From Pasteurella sp049670895 (GTDB lineage: Bacteria; Pseudomonadota; Gammaproteobacteria; Enterobacterales; Pasteurellaceae), in NCBI RefSeq assembly GCF_049670895.1, contig NZ_CP187170.1: a DNA stretch of 64,000 bases. One strand, written 5' to 3'. Every line of letters starts with the position of its first letter. The first letter of the stretch is position 1. The position numbers were made by a program, and so were the translations under genes. Below, piece after piece: positions 25,314 to 35,138 of this stretch. The notes under the pieces are model-generated. The model was not told the DNA's origin. It saw only the letters and a list, made by a program, of their open reading frames with translations, and did not search any database.

Positions 25314-26720
25314 ATGCCTAAAACCCTATACGAAAAACTCTTTGACGCTCATGTCGTCTACGAAGCCACTGGCGAAACCCCCTTGATTTATATTAATCGC
25401 CATTTAGTGCATGAAGTCACCTCACCTCAAGCATTCGATGGTTTACGCTCCATGGGACGAGCTGTCCGTCAACCGACAAAAACCGTTGCGACCATGGATC
25501 ATAATGTTCCCACCGACAGCCGTGACTTAGCAGGATCTGGTGAAATGGGACGGGTGCAAATGGTGGAATTAGCCAAAAATACCAACCAATTTGGCATTAC
25601 ACTCTATGATATTAATCACATCAATCAGGGGATTGTCCACGTCATGGGACCAGAGCAAGGTTTAACATTGCCGGGAATGACCATTGTTTGTGGCGATTCC
25701 CACACCGCCACTCATGGGGCATTTGGGGCATTAGCCTTTGGTATCGGGACCTCTGAAGTGGAGCATGTGTTAGCAACACAAACCATCAAACAAGCCCGAG
25801 CCAAAAAAATGAAAATTGAAGTGCGTGGCAAAGTGCGTGAAGGCATTACGGCAAAAGATATCGTATTAGCCATCATCGGCAAAACCACTATGGGGGGCGG
25901 CACAGGACACGTTGTAGAATTTTGCGGGGAAGCCATTCGTGATCTTTCAATGGAAGGCCGTATGACCGTATGTAATATGGCGATCGAGTTAGGTGCTAAA
26001 TCGGGCATTATCGCCCCTGATGAAACCACCTTTGCTTACTTAAAAGACAAACCTTATGCTCCAAAAGGCAAAGATTGGGACGATGCAGTCGCCTATTGGA
26101 AAACCTTACATACCGATGAAGGGGCAGTATTTGATACCGTTGTCACCTTAGAAGCCAGTGAAATTGAGCCTCAAGTCACTTGGGGAACCAACCCAGGGCA
26201 AGTGATTGGCATTAATCAGTGCATTCCAAATCCTGCCGACATGCAAGATCCGATTGAACGTCAATCTGCAGAAAAAGCTCTCGCCTATATGGATTTACCA
26301 TACGGGATCAAATTAACAGATGTACATATTGATAAAGTTTTTATTGGTTCTTGTACCAATTCTCGCATTGAAGATTTACGTGCGGCAGCAGCCATTGCGA
26401 AAGGTCGTAAAGTGGCTGAAGGCGTGCAAGCCTTGGTAGTGCCTGGTTCAGGCTTGGTGAGAGAACAAGCGGAAAAAGAAGGCTTAGATAAAATCTTCAT
26501 CGAAGCGGGCTTTGAATGGCGTTTGCCAGGTTGTTCCATGTGTTTAGCCATGAACAATGACCGACTTGCCCCAGGTGAACGCTGTGCTTCCACCAGTAAC
26601 CGTAACTTTGAAGGTCGTCAAGGTCGAGGCGGACGCACCCATTTAGTCAGCCCTGCCATGGCAGCTGCGGCGGCAGTTTATGGCAAATTTGTCGATATTC
26701 GCAATCTAGAATTGCATTAA
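25314..26720 (+). CDS. leuC: 3-isopropylmalate dehydratase large subunit
   Basis: [4Fe-4S] isomerase subunit, 468 residues, working with LeuD. Cluster cysteines in GSCTNSR and GCSMCLAMN. Ribosome site AGGAACAACACC. Followed by a 160-base gap carrying an uptake signal at 26780, then leuD. Confidence 0.96.
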   Translation: MPKTLYEKLFDAHVVYEATGETPLIYINRHLVHEVTSPQAFDGLRSMGRAVRQPTKTVATMDHNVPTDSRDLAGSGEMGRVQMVELAKNTNQFGITLYDINHINQGIVHVMGPEQGLTLPGMTIVCGDSHTATHGAFGALAFGIGTSEVEHVLATQTIKQARAKKMKIEVRGKVREGITAKDIVLAIIGKTTMGGGTGHVVEFCGEAIRDLSMEGRMTVCNMAIELGAKSGIIAPDETTFAYLKDKPYAPKGKDWDDAVAYWKTLHTDEGAVFDTVVTLEASEIEPQVTWGTNPGQVIGINQCIPNPADMQDPIERQSAEKALAYMDLPYGIKLTDVHIDKVFIGSCTNSRIEDLRAAAAIAKGRKVAEGVQALVVPGSGLVREQAEKEGLDKIFIEAGFEWRLPGCSMCLAMNNDRLAPGERCASTSNRNFEGRQGRGGRTHLVSPAMAAAAAVYGKFVDIRNLELH

Positions 26721-26880
26721 GTCCATCGCCCCTCTTCCAACAAGAGGGGGAACTTAATGAGAAAACTTTTTTAAAATCCACCGCACTTTCTTACCAAGAC
26801 ACAACCCGAGTGACTTGGCACAATCAAGCAAAGCTTGCGAAATAACACATAACAGAATCAATATATAAGAGAGAATACCC

Positions 26881-27486
26881 ATGCCTAAAGAATTTAAACA
26901 ACACACTGGCATTGCCGTCCCCCTTGATGCCTCAAACGTGGATACAGATGCCATTATTCCAAAACAATTTCTACAAAAAGTCACCCGCACAGGATTTGGT
27001 CAGCACTTATTCCATGAATGGCGTTTTCTAGATGATGAAGGCAAACAGCCTAACCCTGACTTTGTGCTTAATTACCCTCGCTATCAAGGTGCCAGTATTT
27101 TATTAGCCCGTGAGAACTTCGGTTGTGGCTCATCACGTGAGCATGCACCTTGGGCATTAGATGATTATGGCATTCGTGTGATTATCGCCCCAAGTTTTGC
27201 GGATATTTTTTATGGTAACAGCTTAAATAACCAAATGTTACCGATTCGACTAAGCGACGAAGAAGTAGAGGAATTATTCCAATTTGTGAAAGCCAATGAA
27301 GGAGCAACCATTACCGTGGATCTTGAAGCCCAAACGGTCACCGCAAATGGAAAAGTTTACCCTTTTGACATTGATGCCTTCCGTCGCCATTGCCTATTAA
27401 ACGGGCTAGATAATATCGGCTTGACCTTACAACATGAGGAAAAAATCGCCGAATACGAAAGTAAAATCCCCGCTTTTTTACGTTAA
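26881..27486 (+). CDS. leuD: 3-isopropylmalate dehydratase small subunit
   Basis: Swivelling domain subunit of isopropylmalate isomerase, 201 residues, with the family ENFGCGSSREHAPWAL stretch and a C-terminal VYPFDIDAFRRHCLLNGLDDI-like region. Last gene of the leu operon; a strong terminator follows six bases after the stop. Confidence 0.95.
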   Translation: MPKEFKQHTGIAVPLDASNVDTDAIIPKQFLQKVTRTGFGQHLFHEWRFLDDEGKQPNPDFVLNYPRYQGASILLARENFGCGSSREHAPWALDDYGIRVIIAPSFADIFYGNSLNNQMLPIRLSDEEVEELFQFVKANEGATITVDLEAQTVTANGKVYPFDIDAFRRHCLLNGLDNIGLTLQHEEKIAEYESKIPAFLR

Positions 27487-27491
27487 CCTTC

Positions 27492-27527
27492 AAGCCAAGC
27501 GAAAAATACTCGCTTGGCTTTTTTATT
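27492..27527 (+). terminator. Terminator of the leu operon
   Basis: 10-bp perfect stem AAGCCAAGCG/CGCTTGGCTT, 9-base loop, T-run. Confidence 0.85.
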
Positions 27528-27756
27528 TTTCTTCTTTTTTTGATTTTATTACTTCAAATGGAGAAATTGAAACGTTACAGCTAATCAATTGAAAAATAAC
27601 AAAATACACAATAAACAAGCTATACAAGGCGGTTTTATAATAACCTATCATTTTAAGAAACTTCATTTGCTATCAAAAAGACCATTTACATTCTGGGGGA
27701 ATTCAGGTAAAAATAGTTTGCTAATCAAAAAGATAAAGGTAATAAGAAAATCGCAT

Positions 27757-28227
27757 ATGCAAAAACGTATCGTAAACTTCATCAAGAAGCATTATCTTTG
27801 TTCTATCAGCTGTTGTGATGGCAATCGGCCATGGAGCAATGCCATTTATTATGTCTTTGACGAAAAGCAGGAATGCCTAATCTACATCACAACCGATTCC
27901 ACCTACCATGCACAGGTCATGTGCCAAAATCCTTATGTTTCTGGGGTTATTGCGATGCCCACCCGATTTATCCCATCTTTACAAGGTGTTCAATTTACGG
28001 GAACAGCGAAAAAGCTGGAGGGAGAAGAAGCCGAAGCGGCACTGCGTTTTTTTAAGAAAAGTTTTTCTCATCATATGATCGATCCATTATCCGTTTGGGC
28101 AATTGATTTAGAATACATTAAACTCACCGATCGTTCGTTGGGGTTATATGGTAAAGTTGAGTGGCACAAAGGCGAGGAATATGAAGAAGTGGAAGACAAT
28201 ATTTTTGCACAGTACGACCAACAATAA
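27757..28227 (+). CDS. yhbP: YhbP/UPF0306 family protein
   Basis: 156 residues from the ATG at 27757 (MQKRIVNFIKKHYL). Resembles the UPF0306/YhbP family, which has the split-barrel flavin-binding fold (NRPWSNAIYYVFDE, AMPTRFIPSLQGVQFTG). No function established. The in-frame start at 27589 adds 56 residues that do not look like the family and was rejected. Ribosome site is weak. Confidence 0.75.
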   Translation: MQKRIVNFIKKHYLCSISCCDGNRPWSNAIYYVFDEKQECLIYITTDSTYHAQVMCQNPYVSGVIAMPTRFIPSLQGVQFTGTAKKLEGEEAEAALRFFKKSFSHHMIDPLSVWAIDLEYIKLTDRSLGLYGKVEWHKGEEYEEVEDNIFAQYDQQ

Positions 28228-28240
28228 GACGAACCATGAA

Positions 28241-28270
28241 AAAAGGCTGAAATCTGAATTTCAGCCTTTT
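28241..28270. terminator. Bidirectional terminator between yhbP and mreD
   Basis: 13-bp perfect stem AAAAGGCTGAAAT/ATTTCAGCCTTTT with a 4-base loop; flanking A and T runs suit both strands. Confidence 0.8.
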
Positions 28271-28278
28271 CCTTTCAG

Positions 28279-28767
28279 TTAACGTAATTGTAATTGACGG
28301 CGAATTTTTCTTAACAGTAAAAAGACCCAAGGCCATAATAAGCCACTAATTAATGCACCGTAAATTTCCTCCCAATTAAATGAGGCACTGTGAATAAATA
28401 ATTCAATAAAGAAAATACTTAACCGGATACAAAATACCAATAACAAAATTAATATACTTTGCATCCAAAGGGATAAATTACGCAAAATCAAATGGTTACG
28501 TGCAATCACATAGGTAAACAAAGATAAAACCAAGGCATGCACACCTAAAATAGAACCGAGAACAAGATCCCATAACACGCCTAATACAAAAGCAAAACCG
28601 ATGCTGACCCGTTCAGGGATAGAAAGCACCCAATACACCAAAATCATCACTAACCAAGCAGGCTTGAAATGTTGGAAATCCGTTGGCCAAGGTGCAATTT
28701 CCAGCACTAAAGCAACAATAAAAATACAGATAACAATAAGCCATTGTAATAAAAACCGTTTTTGCAC
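28279..28767 (-). CDS. mreD: Rod shape-determining protein MreD
   Basis: 162-residue inner-membrane protein of the elongasome, hydrophobic along most of its length, with the conserved FVLGVLWDLVLGSILGVHAL region. Start codon overlaps the end of mreC. Third gene of mreBCD. Confidence 0.93.
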   Translation of the reverse strand: MQKRFLLQWLIVICIFIVALVLEIAPWPTDFQHFKPAWLVMILVYWVLSIPERVSIGFAFVLGVLWDLVLGSILGVHALVLSLFTYVIARNHLILRNLSLWMQSILILLLVFCIRLSIFFIELFIHSASFNWEEIYGALISGLLWPWVFLLLRKIRRQLQLR

Positions 28768-29849
28768 TAGTGTTCCTCTTGATATTGTGGATCCGCAGGT
28801 AATTCTTCCGTACCATTTATGCCATTCGTATGATTGCTTTCACCATTAAGTAAATTGTCTTCTGTGGCAGGTGCTGAATTATCCTCTGTGGGATTAGGCG
28901 AATTTTCAGATTCCTCTTGCACTAAGGTTTTTTTCACTTTTCGGGCTTCTTTCCCTTGATTCTCTAAACGCTCTTGTACCGTGCGACGAATATCTTCAGG
29001 GGAAATCGATTGCACATTTCGCGTTTCTTCATTCGTTGGCCAAAGTAATAACACATAGCGTAAACGCTCCATAGAAGCGAGTGGCTTGGCTGTTACGGTC
29101 GCAAAGTAGTTTTGCCCATCACGAGAAACCGACTCCACAATTGCAACGGGATACCCCTCTAAAAAACGCCCGCCTAAACCAGAGGTCACCAATAAATCCC
29201 CTTTCACAATATCCACCGAGCGAGGCACATTGTCTAAACTTAATTCATCGGTTTCCCCTGTGCCACTGGCAATCAAACGTACATCATTGCGTAGCACTTG
29301 AACGGGAATAGAATGGGTCACATCTGTCAGCAATAACACCCGACTGGTATTTTCTCCTACGGAAATCACCTGCCCTACGACCCCTTTTTCATCAATAATC
29401 GGCTGCCCAACATACACGCCATCTTGCTGACCTTGATTGATCACCACTTGCTTACGGTATACATCAGTTTGAGCCGTGAGCACTTCTGCGATCTTTTTAT
29501 ATTCATCGGTGCGTAAAGGGGAATTGAGTAATAAGCGAAGGCGTTGATTTTCAACTTTCAGCTGATCCAGTAACAATAAATCGGCATTTTTTTCACGCAA
29601 CTGTTCACGTAACACTTTATTTTCGATTTGTAACTTGTTGGTATCCACCAGATTATCTGACACACCATCTAATACAGTGCGAGGTGTATTGGCGAGATAA
29701 TATAAGCCCCCCACTGCGGTTTCCATGACACTGCGGGCTTTAATCATGGCGTTGGTTTGCCCATCTGAGACAATTAAGGCGATGGAAGCGATCACTGCCA
29801 GAACCAGACGTAAACCAAGCGGTGGAGCTTTGCCGAAAATGGGTTTCAT
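28767..29849 (-). CDS. mreC: Cell-shape protein MreC
   Basis: 360 residues: one N-terminal membrane helix (about 10-30), a coiled coil at about 70-110 (LQIENKVLREQLREKNAD), the periplasmic beta-barrel domain, and an unusually acidic, Asn/Glu-rich C-terminal tail from about 305. Scaffold linking MreB to the peptidoglycan synthases. Confidence 0.94.
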   Translation of the reverse strand: MKPIFGKAPPLGLRLVLAVIASIALIVSDGQTNAMIKARSVMETAVGGLYYLANTPRTVLDGVSDNLVDTNKLQIENKVLREQLREKNADLLLLDQLKVENQRLRLLLNSPLRTDEYKKIAEVLTAQTDVYRKQVVINQGQQDGVYVGQPIIDEKGVVGQVISVGENTSRVLLLTDVTHSIPVQVLRNDVRLIASGTGETDELSLDNVPRSVDIVKGDLLVTSGLGGRFLEGYPVAIVESVSRDGQNYFATVTAKPLASMERLRYVLLLWPTNEETRNVQSISPEDIRRTVQERLENQGKEARKVKKTLVQEESENSPNPTEDNSAPATEDNLLNGESNHTNGINGTEELPADPQYQEEH

Positions 29850-29883
29850 AGGAATATAAATACAGTCAAATTAGGGGTATCAG

Positions 29884-29914
29884 AAAAAGTGCGGTGTTTT
29901 TTACCGCACTTTTG
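29884..29914 (-). terminator. Uptake-signal hairpin between mreB and mreC
   Basis: Inverted Hin signals at 29887-29895 and 29903-29911 form a stem inside the mreBCD operon. If it terminates, it would be partial and set the MreB to MreC/D ratio. Confidence 0.55.
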
Positions 29915-29921
29915 TTTCAGA

Positions 29922-30977
29922 TTACAGATCATCACTAAAAATATCGCCACCGTGCATGTCGATCATATCCAGTGCCTCACCACCACCACGAGCCACACAT
30001 GTGAGCGGGTCTTCTGCAATAATCACTGGCACGCCCGTTTCTCTTGAAAGCAACACGTCAATATTACGAATTAACGCACCGCCCCCAGTTAGCACCATAC
30101 CCCGTTCAAAAATATCTGCGGCATGTTCTGGTTGGCATTCTTCAAGTGCGGTACGCACTGCGGCAACAATCCCATTTAAAGGCTGTTGAATCGCTTCTAA
30201 CACATCACGAGACGTTAATTTAAATGAACGTGGTGCACCTTCTGCCAAGTTATGTCCATGCACTTCCATTTCTAGTACTTCATCATTACCTTCTAAAAAG
30301 GCAACACCAATTTCTTTCTTAATGCGTTCTGCAGTAGGTTCACCAATGATGGAGCCAAATGTTTTACGAACATAAGAAATAATTGCCTCATCAAAACGAT
30401 CGCCCCCAATACGAACAGAAGAAGAATAAACGATGCCATTTAAAGAAATCACCGCCACTTCTGTGGTGCCCCCACCGATATCAATCACCATAGATCCCGT
30501 TGCGGTGGAAACAGGCAATTTCGCCCCGATTGCGGCAGCCATCGGTTCTTCAATTAAATAGACTTCACGTGCCCCTGCACCTAACGCAGACTCTTTGATC
30601 GCACGGCGTTCCACCTGTGTTGCCCCTGCTGGGACACAAACTAAAACACGTGGACTTGGACGCATAAAATTGCCACTATGTACTTGTTTAATAAAGTGTT
30701 GTAACATTTTTTCGGTGACCGAAAAATCCGCAATCACCCCATCTTTCATTGGACGGATAGCGACAATGCTTTTTGGCGTACGCCCTAGCATCATTTTGGC
30801 TTCTTTACCCACAGCCGCAATGCTTTTTAAAGACCCTAAACGATCTTGACGAATCGCCACAACAGAAGGCTCATCTAACACGATGCCTTGTCCTTTCACA
30901 TAAATTAATGTATTTGCTGTCCCAAGATCGATGGAAAGATCATTTGAAAATAAACCACGTATTTTTTTGAGTAACAT
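29922..30977 (-). CDS. mreB: Rod shape-determining actin homologue MreB
   Basis: 351 residues, actin fold. Phosphate loops DLGTANTL (about 17-24) and DIGGGTTEV (about 170), and the adenosine motif LTGGGALIRN. Filament former at the inner membrane directing lateral wall growth. First gene of mreBCD; divergent from rnr across a 280-base intergenic region. Confidence 0.97.
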   Translation of the reverse strand: MLLKKIRGLFSNDLSIDLGTANTLIYVKGQGIVLDEPSVVAIRQDRLGSLKSIAAVGKEAKMMLGRTPKSIVAIRPMKDGVIADFSVTEKMLQHFIKQVHSGNFMRPSPRVLVCVPAGATQVERRAIKESALGAGAREVYLIEEPMAAAIGAKLPVSTATGSMVIDIGGGTTEVAVISLNGIVYSSSVRIGGDRFDEAIISYVRKTFGSIIGEPTAERIKKEIGVAFLEGNDEVLEMEVHGHNLAEGAPRSFKLTSRDVLEAIQQPLNGIVAAVRTALEECQPEHAADIFERGMVLTGGGALIRNIDVLLSRETGVPVIIAEDPLTCVARGGGEALDMIDMHGGDIFSDDL

Positions 30978-31259
30978 AAGAATTCCGCTGAACTAAATTG
31001 AATGAAAACGACGCTGTGTCGAGTATTGAAAAAATTGTGCTAAATGTATCAAAAAATGGGCCTTTATGACAGAAAATTTTCTGTAAATTATCGAAAATAT
31101 CCTTGTCATTTCGAGCCAAATTTGCCTTAAATAGCAAATTCATCTTTACCAAGACGATTTCCCCATTATTCCGTATTTTCCTTGCTTTCAAAGGGGCTGA
31201 ATGTCAAACTTAGTGGAAAGAGCGAATGTCATTTCTCATTCGACGAAGAAGGAGTCCTT

Positions 31260-33680
31260 ATGCCAAAATCCCCAAAAACCCTACAAGACCCGAATTATCA
31301 ACAAGAACGTGAAAAATACGACAATCCGATTCCAAGTCGAGACTTCATTTTATCCATCATTCGCCAACATAATGCCCCAATGTCCAAAGAAGAAATTTTG
31401 ACGGCACTGGACATTCAGGATGAAGCCCAACAAGAAGGAATGCGTCGTCGTTTAAGAGCGATGGAAAATGACGGTCAATTAGTCTTTACTAAGCGTAAAC
31501 GCTATGCCCTTGCAGATAAGCTTGATCTGTTGCGAGGCACAGTATTAGGACATCGTGATGGCTATGGTTTTTTACAAGTAGAAGGCAAAGATGACGATTG
31601 GTTTATCCCAAACGTGCAAATGCAACGAGTGATGCACGGCGACTATGTGTTGGCACAGCCAAGTGGCTTCGATCGCCGTGGTCGTCAAGAAGTGCGTATT
31701 GTGCGTGTGCTACAACAAGGCAAAAAACAAATTGTCGGGCGTTTCTTCCTTGAAGATGGCATTGGCTATGTGGTGCCTGATGACAGCCGAATTAGCCGTG
31801 ATATTTTAATTCCCAATGAATACCGAAAAGGGGCTCGAATGGGGCAAGTGGTAGTGGTTGAACTCAAACCTCGCACTGCGACATTCAGCCAACCCGTGGG
31901 CATGATCAGTGAGATTCTGGGTGAAAATATGGCAAAAGGAATGGAAGTGGAAATTGCCATTCGCAACCATGATATTCCCCATGTGTTCCCTGATTCCGTG
32001 CTAAAACAGGTGAGCAAACTGAGTGAAGAAGTGCCTGAAAAAGCCAAAGAAGGGCGTGTAGATTTACGCCGTCTTCCCCTTGTGACCATTGATGGCGAAG
32101 ATGCCCGAGATTTTGATGATGCGGTGTATTGTGAAGAAAAAGCAGGCGGGGGCTGGAAACTTTGGGTTGCCATTGCGGATGTAAGTTATTATGTCAAAGT
32201 CCGCACTGCATTAGACAATGAAGCTCATGCTCGAGGCAATTCTGTCTATTTCCCAAACCGTGTGGTGCCGATGTTGCCTGAAGTACTGTCTAATGGCTTA
32301 TGTTCCCTCAATCCACAGGTGGATCGCCTGTGTATGGTGTGTGAACTGAATTTATCTGCCAAAGGACATATCACCGACTATCAATTTTATGAAGGGGTGA
32401 TGAATTCTCATGCGCGTTTAACCTACACCAAAGTGGCAAAAATCCTAGAGGGTGATGAAGAATTGCGTCAACGCTATCAACCTTTAGTCCCACATTTACA
32501 AGACTTGCACAATATGTACCAAGCCTTGCTAGCGGCACGTCATCAACGTGGTGCCATTGATTTTGAAACCATTGAAAGCAAATTTATTTTCAATGAAATG
32601 GGACGGATTGAACGCATTGAGCCAGTGATTCGCAATGATGCTCACAAAATCATTGAAGAATGTATGATCCTCGCCAATATTGCGGCGGCAAACTTTGTCG
32701 AAAAACACCTTGAACCTGCCCTTTTCCGTATTCATGCAGGCCCAAGCGAAGAAAAAATTACCGCATTTCGTGGCTTCCTTAATGAATGTGGCTTAGGACT
32801 TGGTGGTGGCTTAAAACCGAGCACCGCAGATTATGCCGAATTATTGGAACAAGTTCGTGAACGTCCCGATCACGAGTTGATCCAAACCATGTTATTACGT
32901 TCCTTAAGCCAAGCGGTTTACTCACCAGACAACATCGGGCACTTTGGTTTAGCCTTGGAAGAATATGCACATTTTACCTCGCCAATTCGCCGTTATCCCG
33001 ATTTGACCTTACACCGAGGCATTAAATATATTTTAGCCAAATTAAAAGGCTCAAAACGCAAAACCACCGATTCAGGTGGCTACCACTACAGCCTAGATGA
33101 AATGGATATCCTTGGCGATCACTGTTCAATGACCGAACGCCGTGCCGATGAGGCCACTCGTGATGTTGCCGACTGGCTCAAATGTGAATATATGCAAGAT
33201 CATGTGGGCGAAGAATTTACTGGCGTGATTTCCTCAGTAACAGGTTTCGGCTTATTTGTCCGTTTAGATGATCTCTTTATTGATGGTTTGGTACACATTT
33301 CTACATTAGATAACGACTATTACCAATATGATTTAGCTAAACAACGCTTAATTGGCGAAAATAGTGGTATGATTTACCGCCTTGGCGATAAAGTGAAAAT
33401 TCGTGTTGAAGCAGTGAGCCTTGAACAACGCCAAGTGGATTTTTCTTTAGTATCCAGTGAACGTAAACCTTTACGTGAAGGAAAAACCGCCAAAGACAAA
33501 TTCAAGAAAAACTTACGTTATGCCGAAAGCCTTGAAAAGCAACGTACAAGATCCCCTCGCTCAAAACGTGCAAAGGGTGAAGGACGAAAAAGTGCGGGGC
33601 AAAAACAAAAACATCAAGCAAAGGGAAAAAATCGGCGAAAACCGCACGAAAATCTGAGAAAAAGAGATAAACATCAATGA
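31260..33680 (+). CDS. rnr: Ribonuclease R
   Basis: 3'-5' exoribonuclease for structured RNA, 806 residues from the ATG at 31260, which has AAGGAG seven bases upstream; an in-frame start at 31182 was rejected. N-terminal HTH-like segment (about 20-80), cold-shock domains, RNB catalytic domain with the acidic DGEDARDFDDAV cluster near 280, S1 domain near 640-725, and a Lys/Arg-rich tail. Overlaps rlmB by 4 bases (ATGA). Confidence 0.96.
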   Translation: MPKSPKTLQDPNYQQEREKYDNPIPSRDFILSIIRQHNAPMSKEEILTALDIQDEAQQEGMRRRLRAMENDGQLVFTKRKRYALADKLDLLRGTVLGHRDGYGFLQVEGKDDDWFIPNVQMQRVMHGDYVLAQPSGFDRRGRQEVRIVRVLQQGKKQIVGRFFLEDGIGYVVPDDSRISRDILIPNEYRKGARMGQVVVVELKPRTATFSQPVGMISEILGENMAKGMEVEIAIRNHDIPHVFPDSVLKQVSKLSEEVPEKAKEGRVDLRRLPLVTIDGEDARDFDDAVYCEEKAGGGWKLWVAIADVSYYVKVRTALDNEAHARGNSVYFPNRVVPMLPEVLSNGLCSLNPQVDRLCMVCELNLSAKGHITDYQFYEGVMNSHARLTYTKVAKILEGDEELRQRYQPLVPHLQDLHNMYQALLAARHQRGAIDFETIESKFIFNEMGRIERIEPVIRNDAHKIIEECMILANIAAANFVEKHLEPALFRIHAGPSEEKITAFRGFLNECGLGLGGGLKPSTADYAELLEQVRERPDHELIQTMLLRSLSQAVYSPDNIGHFGLALEEYAHFTSPIRRYPDLTLHRGIKYILAKLKGSKRKTTDSGGYHYSLDEMDILGDHCSMTERRADEATRDVADWLKCEYMQDHVGEEFTGVISSVTGFGLFVRLDDLFIDGLVHISTLDNDYYQYDLAKQRLIGENSGMIYRLGDKVKIRVEAVSLEQRQVDFSLVSSERKPLREGKTAKDKFKKNLRYAESLEKQRTRSPRSKRAKGEGRKSAGQKQKHQAKGKNRRKPHENLRKRDKHQ

Positions 33681-34414
33681 GTGAAAAGATTTACGGCATT
33701 CATGCAGTGAGTGCCTTTTTAAACAACGCCCCTGAACGTTTAATTGAAGTCTATGTATTAAAAGGACGTGAAGACAAACGCTTGCAACCCTTGCTAAACG
33801 AACTTCATCGTTTAGGCATTTCTGTGCAAGTTGTCAATCGTCAAACCTTAGATAAAAAAGCTGAAGGCGAAGTGCATCAAGGCATTATTGCCCGAATTCA
33901 GCCTGCAAAAGAACGCAATGAAAGTGATTTGGATCGTATTTTAGAAACAACCCCAAACCCTCTATTATTAGTGTTAGATGGCATTACCGATCCCCATAAT
34001 TTAGGGGCTTGTTTGCGTACTGCGGATGCGGCAGGCGTACATGCGGTGATTGTGCCGAAAGATAAATCTGCTCAGCTCAATGCCACTGCCCGTAAAGTGG
34101 CGTGTGGTGCGGCAGAAGTGATGCCTTTAATCCGTGTGACCAACCTTGCACGCACCTTACGTGAGTTGCAACAAAACCACAATATTTGGGTAGTGGGCAC
34201 CGCAGGTGAAGCCACAGAAACCCTATACCAAACCAAACTAACAGGTGGGCTTGCCTTAGTAATGGGTGCCGAAGGTGAGGGAATGCGACGTTTAACCCGT
34301 GAAAATTGCGATCAGCTTATTAGCATTCCAATGGCGGGTAGTGTGTCATCACTGAATGTGTCGGTTGCCACAGGGGTGTGTTTATTTGAAATTGTTAGAC
34401 AACGTTTAGGTTAA
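33677..34414 (+). CDS. rlmB: 23S rRNA (Gm2251) 2'-O-methyltransferase RlmB
   Basis: SpoU/TrmH-family knotted methyltransferase, 245 residues. Motif 1 PHNLGACLRTADAAG, motif 2 VMGAEGEGMRRLTREN and motif 3 IPMAGSVSSLNVSVA are intact; N-terminal rRNA-binding domain about 1-75. Co-transcribed with rnr as in E. coli. Confidence 0.95.
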   Translation: MSEKIYGIHAVSAFLNNAPERLIEVYVLKGREDKRLQPLLNELHRLGISVQVVNRQTLDKKAEGEVHQGIIARIQPAKERNESDLDRILETTPNPLLLVLDGITDPHNLGACLRTADAAGVHAVIVPKDKSAQLNATARKVACGAAEVMPLIRVTNLARTLRELQQNHNIWVVGTAGEATETLYQTKLTGGLALVMGAEGEGMRRLTRENCDQLISIPMAGSVSSLNVSVATGVCLFEIVRQRLG

Positions 34415-34449
34415 AAACTTTTTCAAAACTGACCGCACTTTTCAGCAAC

Positions 34450-34483
34450 AAAAAAGCGTAATGCACTGTCATTACGCTTTTTT
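34450..34483. terminator. Bidirectional terminator between rlmB and sodC
   Basis: 14-bp perfect stem AAAAAAGCGTAATG/CATTACGCTTTTTT with a 6-base loop; serves both convergent genes. Confidence 0.88.
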
Positions 34484-34496
34484 ATTACGGGAATGC

Positions 34497-35090
34497 TTAC
34501 TTAATCACACCGCAAGCCATACGTGGACCGCCACCGCCTAATGGGGCTGGGTGATCCGCATGGTTATCTCCCCCTTCATGAATCATTAAAGAATGCCCTT
34601 TCACCTCTTCCAAATGTTTCAAACGTGGGGCTAACACAGGGTTTGTTGCCGTGCCATCTTGATTCACTGTTAAGGCAGGTAAATCACCTAAGTGTGCTTC
34701 ATCAGACCATGGATAGCCATGTTTACCTGTTTTTTTCGGATCCCAATGTCCGCCTGCACCTAAACCTGCAATCAATTTGCCGTCTTTTTCTTTCGGCTCA
34801 CAGCTTGGATTTTGATGAATATGAAAACCATGCAACCCTGCGGTTAACCCTTTTAATTCAGGGGTAAAAACTAAACCATAAGCCGATTCCGTGATAATCA
34901 CTTTCCCCACATCTTGATTCCCTTTTACGGGATCTAATAATGCCACTTTAACTTCAATCTTTTCACCTACATGTGAATGAGCATGTTTATGATCATGATG
35001 ATGTCCTTCATGAGAATGGGCAATGGCAGACATTGACATACCTAAACCAATACCGCAAGAAAGCAACGCTGTTAACATTGTTTTTTTCAT
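34497..35090 (-). CDS. sodC: Periplasmic Cu/Zn superoxide dismutase
   Basis: 197 residues with a signal peptide (cleavage after AIA near residue 24) and a histidine-rich metal-trapping N-terminus (HSHEGHHHDHKHAHSH) as in Haemophilus and Actinobacillus SodC. Metal ligands in GFHIHQN and GGHWDPKKTGKHGYP; disulfide cysteine pair in NPSCEP and RMACGVIK. Protects against extracellular superoxide, often from phagocytes. Confidence 0.95.
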   Translation of the reverse strand: MKKTMLTALLSCGIGLGMSMSAIAHSHEGHHHDHKHAHSHVGEKIEVKVALLDPVKGNQDVGKVIITESAYGLVFTPELKGLTAGLHGFHIHQNPSCEPKEKDGKLIAGLGAGGHWDPKKTGKHGYPWSDEAHLGDLPALTVNQDGTATNPVLAPRLKHLEEVKGHSLMIHEGGDNHADHPAPLGGGGPRMACGVIK

Positions 35091-35138
35091 TTAATTCTCC
35101 TCGTTGTTGTTAAAAAAATAATCAGCGAGCTCAACGCC

